Below, piece by piece: positions 56,147-64,000 of a stretch of 64,000 nucleotides of DNA. A program made the translations under genes and the position numbers. Under the pieces are notes generated by a model. That model had not been told where the DNA came from and did not search any database. It saw nothing but the letters and a program-made list of their open reading frames with translations. Within the stretch, counting starts at the first letter, position 1, and each line of letters starts with the position of its first letter. The stretch is from Shouchella clausii (GTDB lineage Bacteria; Bacillota; Bacilli; Bacillales; Bacillaceae_D): positions 2,976,001-3,040,000 of the forward strand of contig NZ_CP019985.1 of the NCBI RefSeq assembly GCF_002250115.1, read 5' to 3'.

Positions 56147-56962
56147 ATGGATTTCGTTTATCCAATCACCGTCTTGCTCTATAGTTTGAGCTTAATTGGA
56201 TATTTTATCGACTTTTTGACTAACAACCAAAAAGCCAACCGAATTGCCTTTTGGTTGCTTTTGTTTGTGTGGGGTTTACAAACTGTCTACTTCGTTATGC
56301 GGATGTTTGAATTGGACCGACTCCCTTTAATTACTCCGTTTGAAGGGCTGTTTTTTTATGCATGGTCGATTGTGACCGTTTCGCTCTTCATTAATTGGAA
56401 AGTGAAAATGGCCTTTTTAGTGTTCGTCCTGAATGTCCTTGGTTTTGCCGTTATGTCAGGCAGCTTATTCGTCCCTTCTGGTGACGTGACACAAGCAACG
56501 ATGGATTTGCTTGCCTCGGAACTGCTTGTCATGCATGTTGTGTTTATTTTGCTTTCCTACACAGGTTTTACTGTTGCGGCCGCTGCTGCAGTGCTCTATT
56601 TGCTTGCGCACCAGCTTTTGAAGCGACGGCTATGGGGAAAGCGGCTCATTCGCCTAGATTCGCTGCCACAAACGGAGAAGTTTTCATACTTCGCATCTGT
56701 GGCCAGTTTTCCGTTTTACTTAGTCGGCGTCATCTGGGGCGTCGTTTGGTCAATTAGCCAATATGACCATATTTGGTGGACGGATGCAAAAACGATTTGG
56801 TCATTGTGCGTTCTTGCCGCTTACGGGCTTTATTTTTATTTGCGGCTTGCAATTGTCGGAAAAGGCTATCGGTCGATTTGGCTTAATATAGGCGCTTTCG
56901 CCGTTTTGCTCGTTAACTATATTGTTAGCGGTCGTTATACAGATTTTCACACATGGTTATAA
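56147..56962 (+). CDS. hemX: HemX, CcsA-like membrane protein
   Basis: A 271-residue membrane protein with about eight hydrophobic helices of the cytochrome c assembly/CcsA family. In B. subtilis HemX lowers HemA protein levels; the mechanism is unclear. The tryptophan-rich signature [20 protein letters not shown] (~195-215) is partly retained. ATG 56147 has GGTGAG upstream; in-frame GTG 56141 is an alternative. Its position between hemA and hemC is as in B. subtilis. Confidence 0.9.
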   Translation: MDFVYPITVLLYSLSLIGYFIDFLTNNQKANRIAFWLLLFVWGLQTVYFVMRMFELDRLPLITPFEGLFFYAWSIVTVSLFINWKVKMAFLVFVLNVLGFAVMSGSLFVPSGDVTQATMDLLASELLVMHVVFILLSYTGFTVAAAAAVLYLLAHQLLKRRLWGKRLIRLDSLPQTEKFSYFASVASFPFYLVGVIWGVVWSISQYDHIWWTDAKTIWSLCVLAAYGLYFYLRLAIVGKGYRSIWLNIGAFAVLLVNYIVSGRYTDFHTWL

Positions 56963-56973
56963 AGGAGGAGCAC

Positions 56974-57909
56974 ATGCGAAAGATTGTGATTGGCACACGC
57001 CGAAGCAAATTGGCGTTAACGCAAACACATTGGGTCATTGAGCAGCTTAAACAGCTTGGCGTTCCCTATGAGTTTGAAGTGAAAGAAATTGTGACGAAGG
57101 GCGACCGTATTCTCGACGTGACGTTATCAAAAGTAGGCGGGAAAGGGTTGTTTGTTAAAGAAATTGAAGCAGCGCTCCGCTCTGGGGAAATTGATGTTGC
57201 CGTCCACTCAATGAAAGATGTGCCGTCCGAACTGTTGGAAGAATTCACTCTTGCTGCGATTACAGAGCGAGAAGATCCACGGGATGTGCTTGTGAGCGAA
57301 GATGGCCACACACTGGACGAGCTTCCAGCTGGTGCAATTGTCGGTACAAGCAGCTTACGGCGTTCTGCGCAAATTTTACATAGGCGCCCAGATGTGCAAG
57401 TAAAATGGATACGGGGCAATGTGGAGACCCGTTTGCGCAAATTAAAAGAGGAAGATTTTTCGGCGATCGTCTTGGCTGCAGCTGGGTTAAAGCGGCTTGG
57501 CTATGACGAGGACATCATTACCGAATACTTAGACAAAGACGTATGCTTGCCTGCGATTGGCCAAGGGGCGCTAGGGCTTGAATGCCGTGTGGACGACGTG
57601 GAAACAACGGAACTGTTAGCAAAGCTGCACCATGAAGAAACAGGAAAAGCCGTTTTGGCTGAACGTGCCTTTTTAAAGGAAATGAACGGCGGTTGCCAAG
57701 TGCCGATTGGCGGGTATGCAACGGTGCTTGAGGATGGCGCAGTATTCCTGACAGGGCTTGTCGGTTCTCCTGACGGCAAAACGATACTAAAAGAAGCAAA
57801 AAGTGGAATGGTTGCGGAGGAGCTAGGGAAAGAGGTGTCTAGCCTGTTGACTGCGCAAGGGGCTGGAGCCATTCTTGAAAAGGTCAGGAGCGAATTGGAA
57901 GGGTCATGA
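56974..57909 (+). CDS. hemC: Hydroxymethylbilane synthase
   Basis: A 311-residue porphobilinogen deaminase. [13 protein letters not shown] (~6), KGDRILD (~49) and the Cys that holds the dipyrromethane cofactor in [13 protein letters not shown] (~240) are present. AAAGGAGGAG precedes ATG 56974. The gene starts after hemX with 11 bases between and overlaps hemD by ATGA. Confidence 0.97.
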   Translation: MRKIVIGTRRSKLALTQTHWVIEQLKQLGVPYEFEVKEIVTKGDRILDVTLSKVGGKGLFVKEIEAALRSGEIDVAVHSMKDVPSELLEEFTLAAITEREDPRDVLVSEDGHTLDELPAGAIVGTSSLRRSAQILHRRPDVQVKWIRGNVETRLRKLKEEDFSAIVLAAAGLKRLGYDEDIITEYLDKDVCLPAIGQGALGLECRVDDVETTELLAKLHHEETGKAVLAERAFLKEMNGGCQVPIGGYATVLEDGAVFLTGLVGSPDGKTILKEAKSGMVAEELGKEVSSLLTAQGAGAILEKVRSELEGS

Positions 57910-58664
57910 AACCGCTAAAGGGGAAACATATTCTCATTACGAGAGATGAGCGGCAAAACGAAAGGTGGGCAGCCGAGCTAGCTGCTTTAGGCGCTATACC
58001 TCATTCTTTGCCGCTCATTCAATGCGTGACAAGGAATTTGACACCGGCACTTAGTGAAACATTTGCTCATTTACACCAGTTTGCTTGGGTTGTCTTTACG
58101 AGCGCAAATGGCGTGCGTGCTTTTTTTGACCTGTATAAAGGGCAGCCATTTACGGCAAAAGTAGCGGCGGTTGGCCCAAAAACAGCACAACTTCTTGAAG
58201 ACCAGGGGCTACACTGCGATTTTATTCCGAGTGAATATACAGGTGAAGCGCTCGCAAAAGAGTTGGTTCCATTGCTTGCTCCACGTTCGGATGTATTGGT
58301 TGTAAAGGGACAACTGGCTAAAAGAACGGTGTACGACATCCTTTCATCATCAGACAGACAGGTCATTGTTACAGAAATGATCGTATACGATACAATATGC
58401 CCTGCCGGTGCTGGGGAACAGGCGAAACGTTTAGAACAAAAGACATTTGATTACGTTACGCTGACAAGCACTTCAGCGGCCGTGCATTACGCCAATGTCG
58501 CACCTGCAGCTGGAATTCGCGCCGAAACGATTGCCTGCATTGGCCCAGTCACAGCCCGAGCAGCAAAGCAATGTGGACTATCTCCTCTAGTGACTGCTAG
58601 CGAATATACGGTTAAAGGGCTAATTGATACGATTTTAAACGATATCGGGGGGATGAAACGATGA
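57906..58664 (+). CDS. hemD: Uroporphyrinogen-III synthase
   Basis: A 252-residue two-lobed enzyme that closes hydroxymethylbilane with ring D inversion. The family is very divergent; [12 protein letters not shown] (~60), [15 protein letters not shown] (~85), [11 protein letters not shown] (~180) and [14 protein letters not shown] (~205) are the usual anchors. Overlaps with hemC and hemB by four bases each indicate tight operon coupling. Confidence 0.93.
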   Translation: MKPLKGKHILITRDERQNERWAAELAALGAIPHSLPLIQCVTRNLTPALSETFAHLHQFAWVVFTSANGVRAFFDLYKGQPFTAKVAAVGPKTAQLLEDQGLHCDFIPSEYTGEALAKELVPLLAPRSDVLVVKGQLAKRTVYDILSSSDRQVIVTEMIVYDTICPAGAGEQAKRLEQKTFDYVTLTSTSAAVHYANVAPAAGIRAETIACIGPVTARAAKQCGLSPLVTASEYTVKGLIDTILNDIGGMKR

Positions 58665-59638
58665 ACCAACCATTTATGCGCCACCGCCGTTTACGCCAAA
58701 GTGACGCGATTCGCCGCATGGTTCGGGAAACGACATTACAAGCTGATGATTTGATTTATCCGCTTTTTGTAACAGAAGAGAAAAACAAAAAGACGGAAGT
58801 GCCGTCGATGCCAGGGGTCTATCAGTTTTCACTTGATCGCCTAAATGAAGAAGTGGGGGAAGTGGAAAGGCTAGGGATCCCGGTTATTATTCTATTTGGT
58901 GTCCCATCAGAAAAAGATGCTTGTGGTTCACAAGCGTATGCGGAAGAAGGCATCGTCCAGCGTGCGATTCGGCAAGTAAAGCATACGTTTCCAAATATGG
59001 TCGTGATTGCTGATACTTGTTTATGCGAGTTTACGGACCACGGCCATTGCGGACTGGTGAAAGAAGGCGATGTTCTAAACGATGAAAGTTTAGCGTTGCT
59101 TACGAAAACGGCTGTTTCCCAAGCAGAAGCAGGGGCTGACATCATTGCCCCATCCAACATGATGGACGGCTTTGTTTATGCGATCCGCAACGGATTGGAT
59201 GAGGCTGGTTTTACCGATATTCCAATTATGTCTTATGCCGTGAAATATGCTTCTGCGTTTTATGGCCCGTTCCGTGATGCTGCTAATAGCGCTCCTGCTT
59301 TTGGCGACCGCAAAACGTACCAAATGGATGCTGCCAACCGTGAAGAAGCTTTGCGAGAAGCCCGTTCAGACGTAGAGCAAGGAGCCGACTTTTTAATTGT
59401 CAAGCCTGCACTCTCCTATCTGGATATTGTCCGCGAAGTCAAAAATGAAACAGGCATGCCGCTTGTCGCTTATAACGTGAGCGGCGAATATGCAATGGTA
59501 AAAGCGGCCGCTCAAAATGGCTGGATCGATGAAAAAGCAATGGTAATGGAAACATTAATCAGCATGAAGCGGGCAGGAGCAGACTTGATTTTGACTTATC
59601 ATGCCAAAGATGTAGCCAACTGGCTAAAAGGGAGCTGA
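58661..59638 (+). CDS. hemB: Delta-aminolevulinic acid dehydratase
   Basis: A 325-residue porphobilinogen synthase. The zinc site is [15 protein letters not shown] (~117-131) with cysteines at the expected places. The Schiff-base lysines are in [16 protein letters not shown] (~193) and [15 protein letters not shown] (~248). It lies between hemD and hemL. Confidence 0.97.
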   Translation: MNQPFMRHRRLRQSDAIRRMVRETTLQADDLIYPLFVTEEKNKKTEVPSMPGVYQFSLDRLNEEVGEVERLGIPVIILFGVPSEKDACGSQAYAEEGIVQRAIRQVKHTFPNMVVIADTCLCEFTDHGHCGLVKEGDVLNDESLALLTKTAVSQAEAGADIIAPSNMMDGFVYAIRNGLDEAGFTDIPIMSYAVKYASAFYGPFRDAANSAPAFGDRKTYQMDAANREEALREARSDVEQGADFLIVKPALSYLDIVREVKNETGMPLVAYNVSGEYAMVKAAAQNGWIDEKAMVMETLISMKRAGADLILTYHAKDVANWLKGS

Positions 59639-59642
59639 AAGC

Positions 59643-60935
59643 ATGGGAAATTGGACAAAGTCGATTGAAGCATTTAAAGAAGCACAGCCGCTCATGCCAG
59701 GCGGAGTGAACAGCCCGGTGCGGGCATTTAAATCAGTAGGCATGAACCCGGTTTACATGAAAGAGGGGAAAGGCGCAAAGATAAAAGACATTGACGGGAA
59801 TGAATACATTGATTATGTCCTGTCTTGGGGGCCGCTCATTTTAGGACATGCCAATGACGTTGTCGTCGAAGAGTTAAAAAAAGCAACAGAACTGGGGACA
59901 AGTTTTGGTGCTCCCCATGAATATGAAACGAGGCTTGCCAAACTTGTCATCGAGCGTGTTCCTTCAATTGACGTTGTCCGGATGGTCAATTCGGGGACGG
60001 AGGCGACAATGAGCGCATTGCGTCTAGCACGGGGCTATACAGGGCGTAACAAAATTTTAAAATTTGTCGGCTGTTACCATGGACATGGCGACTCACTGTT
60101 AATTAAAGCAGGTTCTGGTGTGGCAACACTGGGCCTCCCTGATAGTCCAGGTGTTCCAGAAAGTGTAGCCCAAAATACATTGACGGTGCATTACAATGAT
60201 TTGGAGAGCGTCCGCTATGTATTTGAGACGTTTGGAGATGATTTGGCAGCCGTCATTGTCGAGCCAGTCGCAGGGAATATGGGAGTTGTTCCTCCAGAAC
60301 CAGGCTTCTTAGAAACATTGCGAACATGGACGGAAGAAAACGGTACGCTCCTTATTTTTGATGAAGTCATGACTGGCTTCCGTGTTGGTTATACGTGTGC
60401 ACAAGGGGAATTTGGCGTAACGCCTGACCTTACATGCCTTGGGAAAGTAATCGGCGGTGGTCTCCCTGTCGGCGCCTTTGGCGGCAAACGGGAAATTATG
60501 GAGCAAATCGCCCCAAGCGGTCCGATTTACCAAGCAGGAACCCTTTCTGGAAATCCCCTTGCTATGACGGCAGGTTATTACACACTTTCACAGCTTACAA
60601 AAGCAGATTACAATGAGTTTGCTCGTAAAGCAGAGCGTTTAGAAGCTGGTCTTTCAGCCGCAGCGAACAAGCATGGCATTCCCCATTCGATTAACCGTGC
60701 TGGTTCGATGATTGGCTTATTCTTTACAGACGAGCGCGTGTATAACTTTGAAAAAGCGCAGACGTCCGACTTGGATTTGTTTGCTGCCTATTTCCGCGGA
60801 ATGTTGGCAGAGGGCATATCTCTTGCCCCATCGCAGTTTGAAGGGTTGTTTTTATCGACGGCCCACTCAAACGAAGATATTGAGGCGACCATTGCAGCAG
60901 CAGAGCGAGTCTTTCAAGCAATCGCCGCGAAATAA
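59643..60935 (+). CDS. hemL: Glutamate-1-semialdehyde 2,1-aminomutase
   Basis: A 430-residue PLP enzyme that makes 5-aminolevulinate, the step after HemA. The PLP lysine is in [17 protein letters not shown] (~265); [12 protein letters not shown] (~19), [16 protein letters not shown] (~120) and [11 protein letters not shown] (~240) are conserved. AGCTGAAAGC precedes the ATG, four bases after hemB. It ends the hem operon. Confidence 0.97.
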   Translation: MGNWTKSIEAFKEAQPLMPGGVNSPVRAFKSVGMNPVYMKEGKGAKIKDIDGNEYIDYVLSWGPLILGHANDVVVEELKKATELGTSFGAPHEYETRLAKLVIERVPSIDVVRMVNSGTEATMSALRLARGYTGRNKILKFVGCYHGHGDSLLIKAGSGVATLGLPDSPGVPESVAQNTLTVHYNDLESVRYVFETFGDDLAAVIVEPVAGNMGVVPPEPGFLETLRTWTEENGTLLIFDEVMTGFRVGYTCAQGEFGVTPDLTCLGKVIGGGLPVGAFGGKREIMEQIAPSGPIYQAGTLSGNPLAMTAGYYTLSQLTKADYNEFARKAERLEAGLSAAANKHGIPHSINRAGSMIGLFFTDERVYNFEKAQTSDLDLFAAYFRGMLAEGISLAPSQFEGLFLSTAHSNEDIEATIAAAERVFQAIAAK

Positions 60936-60951
60936 ACAAGCATTCATTTGC

Positions 60952-60988
60952 AAAAACCAGTTGAGCATAGTTGCCAACTGGTTTTTTT
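60952..60988 (+). terminator. Terminator of the hem operon
   Basis: AAAAACCAGTTG and CAACTGGTTTTTTT form an 11-12 bp stem with a T run. Confidence 0.9.
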
Positions 60989-61163
60989 GTATGGGTGCCA
61001 ACCATTGCTTATAAACAGGCAGCTCCTCTTACCTCCTGTTTTTCATCAAGCTTGGACTCCATTAACGATTTAAATAGACCGAGGCCACGCATATTCACGG
61101 AAACTGTGTCATAAACGTTATAGTGTACAACGTTTTTAGGACATTTGAGAAGGGGGAATTAGA

Positions 61164-62303
61164 GTGGCGCAGGAGCAATCATCGACGTTAACCTTTTCCA
61201 TAGAAGATTCCGTATGGCTGAACCAAGGGCAACAAATTGACGAAATTCTTGGCATGACCTTAACGCCAGAGATCTTTGTCGATCAAGACGGCGAGCATGT
61301 AACGATTAAGGGTGGACTACGTTTTGTCGGTGAGTACAAAATTGACCGTGGTGTAGAAGAAGAAAAGCGCATTGATGATGGCGAATCATTTGCTGACTTG
61401 AGCGATTTCCGCCAATCTGGCCAATTGACTGAGCATGAAGGGGAAGTTGGCGAGATTGAGCATTTGTTTCCAATTGATATTACAATCCCGATGGCTAGAA
61501 TTCAACATATTGACGATATTTTTGTGGAAATTGCCAGCTTTGACTATGATCTGCCAGAGAAAGGCTGTATTCAATTGACGGCTGACGTGAGCATTAGCGG
61601 CATGAAAGCGGAAAAGCAGGAAGCTGATGCAGATGACCGTGAGCTCGAACAGGAAGAACAAGATGCGGAAGAAGCGGAAGAAACGGCTTTTTCTTTCACT
61701 GCTTACAAGGATCCTGACGGAGAAGAGCCGATTGTGCAAAAACCAACAGTTGAATCCGAGGAACAACAAACAGCACCAGCTGGCGCAGAAAATGCCCAAG
61801 AAGATAGAGAGCAAGTGTTGGACATCTCTGCCGCTTTGGAAGCAGCACTTGAAAATAAACATGAAACATCACCGCCTTCTGAGCCGGTGTTGCCAAGGTC
61901 AACAGAAAATGAATGGGACGTTGAACAAGAGAAAGAAGCGTCAGTGGAAACGACTGAAGATGAGGGGATAGAAGCCGGAGCAGAAGAGATTCGTTATGAG
62001 GAATCTCAGCAGCAGGAAGAAGCGCTAGCAGGCGATGACCAAGAACTAGAAGAAGTAGCACTTGAAGAGCAAGATCAAAAAGGGGAGCGAGAAGAAAATG
62101 CGACGTATTTGACGAGCATGCTCAGAAATGAAGTTGAGCAATTTACAAAGTGGAAAATGTGCATCATTCAAGAAAATGAAACGCTTGACACGATTGCGGA
62201 GCGGTATGAACTGTCTGCAAGCCAATTGACACGCTATAACAATTTAGCTGATGAACAGGTATCGGAAGGGCAAATTCTCTATATACCTGTGAAAGCGAAG
62301 TAG
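61164..62303 (+). CDS. spoVID: Spore coat morphogenetic protein SpoVID
   Basis: A 379-residue protein. The N-terminal domain (LTFSIEDSVWLNQGQQIDEI, ~9-130) is the conserved SpoVID region that directs coat encasement. The middle (~150-330) is a very acidic Glu/Gln-rich linker. The C-terminal LysM domain (CIIQENETLDTIAERYELSA, ~333-379) contacts the spore surface and SafA. GTG 61164 follows AAGGGGG. It is expected to be mother-cell (sigma-E) expressed; I find no convincing sigma-E box. Confidence 0.92.
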   Translation: MAQEQSSTLTFSIEDSVWLNQGQQIDEILGMTLTPEIFVDQDGEHVTIKGGLRFVGEYKIDRGVEEEKRIDDGESFADLSDFRQSGQLTEHEGEVGEIEHLFPIDITIPMARIQHIDDIFVEIASFDYDLPEKGCIQLTADVSISGMKAEKQEADADDRELEQEEQDAEEAEETAFSFTAYKDPDGEEPIVQKPTVESEEQQTAPAGAENAQEDREQVLDISAALEAALENKHETSPPSEPVLPRSTENEWDVEQEKEASVETTEDEGIEAGAEEIRYEESQQQEEALAGDDQELEEVALEEQDQKGEREENATYLTSMLRNEVEQFTKWKMCIIQENETLDTIAERYELSASQLTRYNNLADEQVSEGQILYIPVKAK

Positions 62304-62310
62304 GCAGACA

Positions 62311-63189
62311 ATGATTGAGCAATTGAAAGCACGCTACGGGTTTGTAGATGCCACTCTGGAAAACGATCAGCTATTGACAGACCATGGGACAAAACGGCTT
62401 GAATACTGGCAGGATAAAGCGTTATTGGATTGGCATACAAATTGGCGTGACAGTTGCAGCGTCACGCCAACCGTCTTGATGGATCGCATGATTCGCACAA
62501 AAGACGGAAAGCCTTTTATAAAAGTTGATGGCCGATACATCACGGTTCATGACCACATCGCCCCTAGCTGTTTGCAAAAAGGCTATGAGCAGCAATGGGG
62601 CACGCTATTAGGAGCAATGGTGGCGAACGGGAGGAAGGAAAGCAAGGACAGGGAAGAAAGGGCCAAACCTTTGGAAGAACTGGAGTGCCTTCTGCCAAGC
62701 CTCGAACCTGAACAGCAAAAGGTTGTAAAAGGATTGTGGAACGAAGCTGAGAAGCGGCAGGCAAAAGCTGAAAAACTAGCAAAGGAACAGAAAAAGCAAC
62801 CGCTAATGGATCGGATTGAGGCGCCTGAACAGTCTGGAATCCTCTTTCATATCCTTGTAGTGAAAGGGACGACTAAGCCTCCTGAAGTAGGGTACGGTTC
62901 AATGATGCGCTTTTTAAAGAACTGGTACACTGAACATGGACAAGAATCGTTTTGTGCGTTGCTCGATGCATTGGATGCACAAGCAGCACTGACAACGCCA
63001 GAAAAAAAGGCGCTGTTGGCAGAAGGGCTGCAAGTGCATGAGCTTGACCCGTTGTTGTCGTACGCATCAGGCAATCGCGACAAAGAGTTGGCAGAGTTAG
63101 TGAAACGTGCCGTTTCCGATTGGGACAAAACAAGGACGTTTGTCTCAGCATTTGCTAGTTGGCTAGATGAAAAGAGGGTGAAAGTATGA
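62311..63189 (+). CDS. Unrecognised protein between spoVID and ysxE
   Basis: A 292-residue protein that begins seven bases after spoVID and overlaps ysxE by four bases, so it is almost surely part of the same spore-coat operon. Residues ~35-95 (KRLEYWQDKALLDWHTNWRD ... FIKVDGRYITVHDHI) look like the N-lobe of a CotS/YutH-type kinase-like protein. The next ~70 residues form a charged helical segment. The C-terminal part (~175-290, GILFHILVVKGTTKPPEVGY ...) is helical. No C-lobe catalytic loop is visible. It has no counterpart that I recall at this place in B. subtilis. A coat function is inferred from context only. Confidence 0.75.
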   Translation: MIEQLKARYGFVDATLENDQLLTDHGTKRLEYWQDKALLDWHTNWRDSCSVTPTVLMDRMIRTKDGKPFIKVDGRYITVHDHIAPSCLQKGYEQQWGTLLGAMVANGRKESKDREERAKPLEELECLLPSLEPEQQKVVKGLWNEAEKRQAKAEKLAKEQKKQPLMDRIEAPEQSGILFHILVVKGTTKPPEVGYGSMMRFLKNWYTEHGQESFCALLDALDAQAALTTPEKKALLAEGLQVHELDPLLSYASGNRDKELAELVKRAVSDWDKTRTFVSAFASWLDEKRVKV

Positions 63190-64000
63190 ATCCGCTCTAT
63201 GAAGCGATTTTGTTTTACTATGATTTACAGCCAAGAGCAATCGAGCAAGTCGGCCAGAAGTTAATCCGTGTAGAGACAGACCAAGGCATGTTTGCTTTAA
63301 AGGAGACGGATATTGACCGAATGCGCGCGGATGAATTTGTTCATGCAATCCGCAAGTTGACAAAGCTTCGTTTCAGGCAATTTATCCCTGTTCTGCCAAC
63401 GAAGTTTGGCGAGTATACGCTTTTTGCTAGAGATAAAAGCTATTATTTAATGCCGTGGGTCAATGAGGTTGACTATCATAGCCGCGTCTCGATTGAAGAA
63501 GCCATTGCAGATCATCTTGGTGTTATCCACCGCTTAACGGTAAAGACACAGCCAGCTGTAAAAGAGTCACTTGATGGATCGTGTGAACGGTTGTTGGCTC
63601 GTTGGGACAGGCATTTTTTAGAAATGTCCCGTTTTGCTGATCAAGCTGAACAGAATCGTTATATCTCGCCCTTTGAGTTAACGTTTTTAACCCATTACGG
63701 CTTGCTGGAGCAGCTTGCTGAAGGGGCGCGCAACCAGTTGGAAAAATGGTACGAAGCAACTTTAGAAAAACGTTCCTATAGAAGCGTGCTGACCCATGGA
63801 AGGCTTTCTCGTCACCATGCAATGGCGACGGACACAAACGAACTGTTGTTGTTTAACTTTGAACAAGCTAGTTTAGACACACCAGCACGGGACTTGGCCA
63901 GCTTTTGCCGACGCAGCTTTCCTTACGCATTATGGGAAGAGGATGAAGTGTTCCGTTGGTTGCACCGCTATGAGCAACATTTGCCATTGCTTGATTCTGA
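63186..64000 (+). CDS. ysxE: Spore coat protein YsxE (CotS family), 3' end outside window
   Basis: The frame from ATG 63186 is open to the window end (271 codons so far). It encodes a CotS/YsxE-type kinase-like coat protein: N-lobe strands VGQKLIRVETDQGMFALKET (~21-40), YYLMPWVNEVDYHSRVSIEEAI (~80-100), and C-lobe VLTHGRLSRHHAMAT (~200-214), in which the usual HGD catalytic loop reads HGR. NELLLFNFEQASLDTPARDL then stands for the metal-binding segment, with Asn-Phe in place of Asp-Phe. The family is probably not an active kinase here. It overlaps the previous stop as ATGA. Confidence 0.88.
   Translation, partial: MNPLYEAILFYYDLQPRAIEQVGQKLIRVETDQGMFALKETDIDRMRADEFVHAIRKLTKLRFRQFIPVLPTKFGEYTLFARDKSYYLMPWVNEVDYHSRVSIEEAIADHLGVIHRLTVKTQPAVKESLDGSCERLLARWDRHFLEMSRFADQAEQNRYISPFELTFLTHYGLLEQLAEGARNQLEKWYEATLEKRSYRSVLTHGRLSRHHAMATDTNELLLFNFEQASLDTPARDLASFCRRSFPYALWEEDEVFRWLHRYEQHLPLLDS

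Noticed and set aside
61085-61163. Sigma-E promoter before spoVID
   Set aside because: A CATAAACG sequence near 61111 lacks the required final T and a matching -35. Expected from biology but not supported by sequence.

Overview
The window reads as chromosome of an aerobic, endospore-forming Bacillaceae. Gene order follows the Bacillus subtilis block lcfA-fadR-fadB-etfBA-trxA-uvrC-yslB-sdhCAB-ysmA-gerE ... ysmB-racE-gerM-rph-ysnA-ysnB ... ilv-leu-ysoA-tig-clpX-lonBA-ysxC-hemAXCDBL-spoVID-ysxE, with sporulation genes gerE, gerM, cotA, spoVID and ysxE. Moderate GC and deviations from B. subtilis (ptsHI between gerE and ysmB, a Ktr gene beside sdh, ilvD next to ilvB) fit an alkaliphile such as Shouchella (Bacillus) clausii. 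The species is inference.

Layout. 1-4436: fatty-acid oxidation (lcfA end, fadR with its operator, fadB, etfB, etfA). 4500-7160: trxA, uvrC, and yslB on the minus strand. 7300-12140: a Ktr potassium channel gene and succinate dehydrogenase sdhCAB. 12260-15400: ysmA, gerE (minus) and the ptsHI pair with a long leader. 15430-21785: ysmB, racE, a 7Fe ferredoxin, trhO, gerM, rph, rdgB, ysnB. 21810-22455: a tRNA transcription unit with two truncated tRNA-Gly 5' halves, each followed by a ~100-nt structured-looking element, then intact tRNA-Gly(UCC) and tRNA-Arg(UCU). 22456-31110: an accessory island with small minus-strand genes, a complete type I restriction-modification system (hsdRMS) and an IS30-family element, ending in a degenerate piece of tRNA-Arg. 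31116-35000: minus-strand genes for a spore-coat laccase, a membrane glycosyltransferase and an unknown protein. 35130-45400: branched-chain amino acid synthesis (ilvD, then a leucine T-box, ilvBNC-leuABCD). 45500-54590: ysoA, trigger factor, clpX, lonB, lonA, ysxC. 54660-60990: tetrapyrrole operon hemAXCDBL. 61160-64000: spore-coat morphogenesis genes spoVID, an unrecognised gene, and ysxE, cut by the window end.

The backbone links carbon and energy flow (acyl-CoA oxidation to ETF, succinate dehydrogenase, haem for cytochromes), ATP-dependent proteostasis and sporulation. The most unusual parts are the reiterated tRNA-Gly 5' halves with conserved-block elements, a tRNA-Arg-bounded restriction island carrying undescribed small membrane proteins and a 20-bp palindromic operator, and a pair of related structured elements just upstream of operon-end terminators (after trhO and after leuD).
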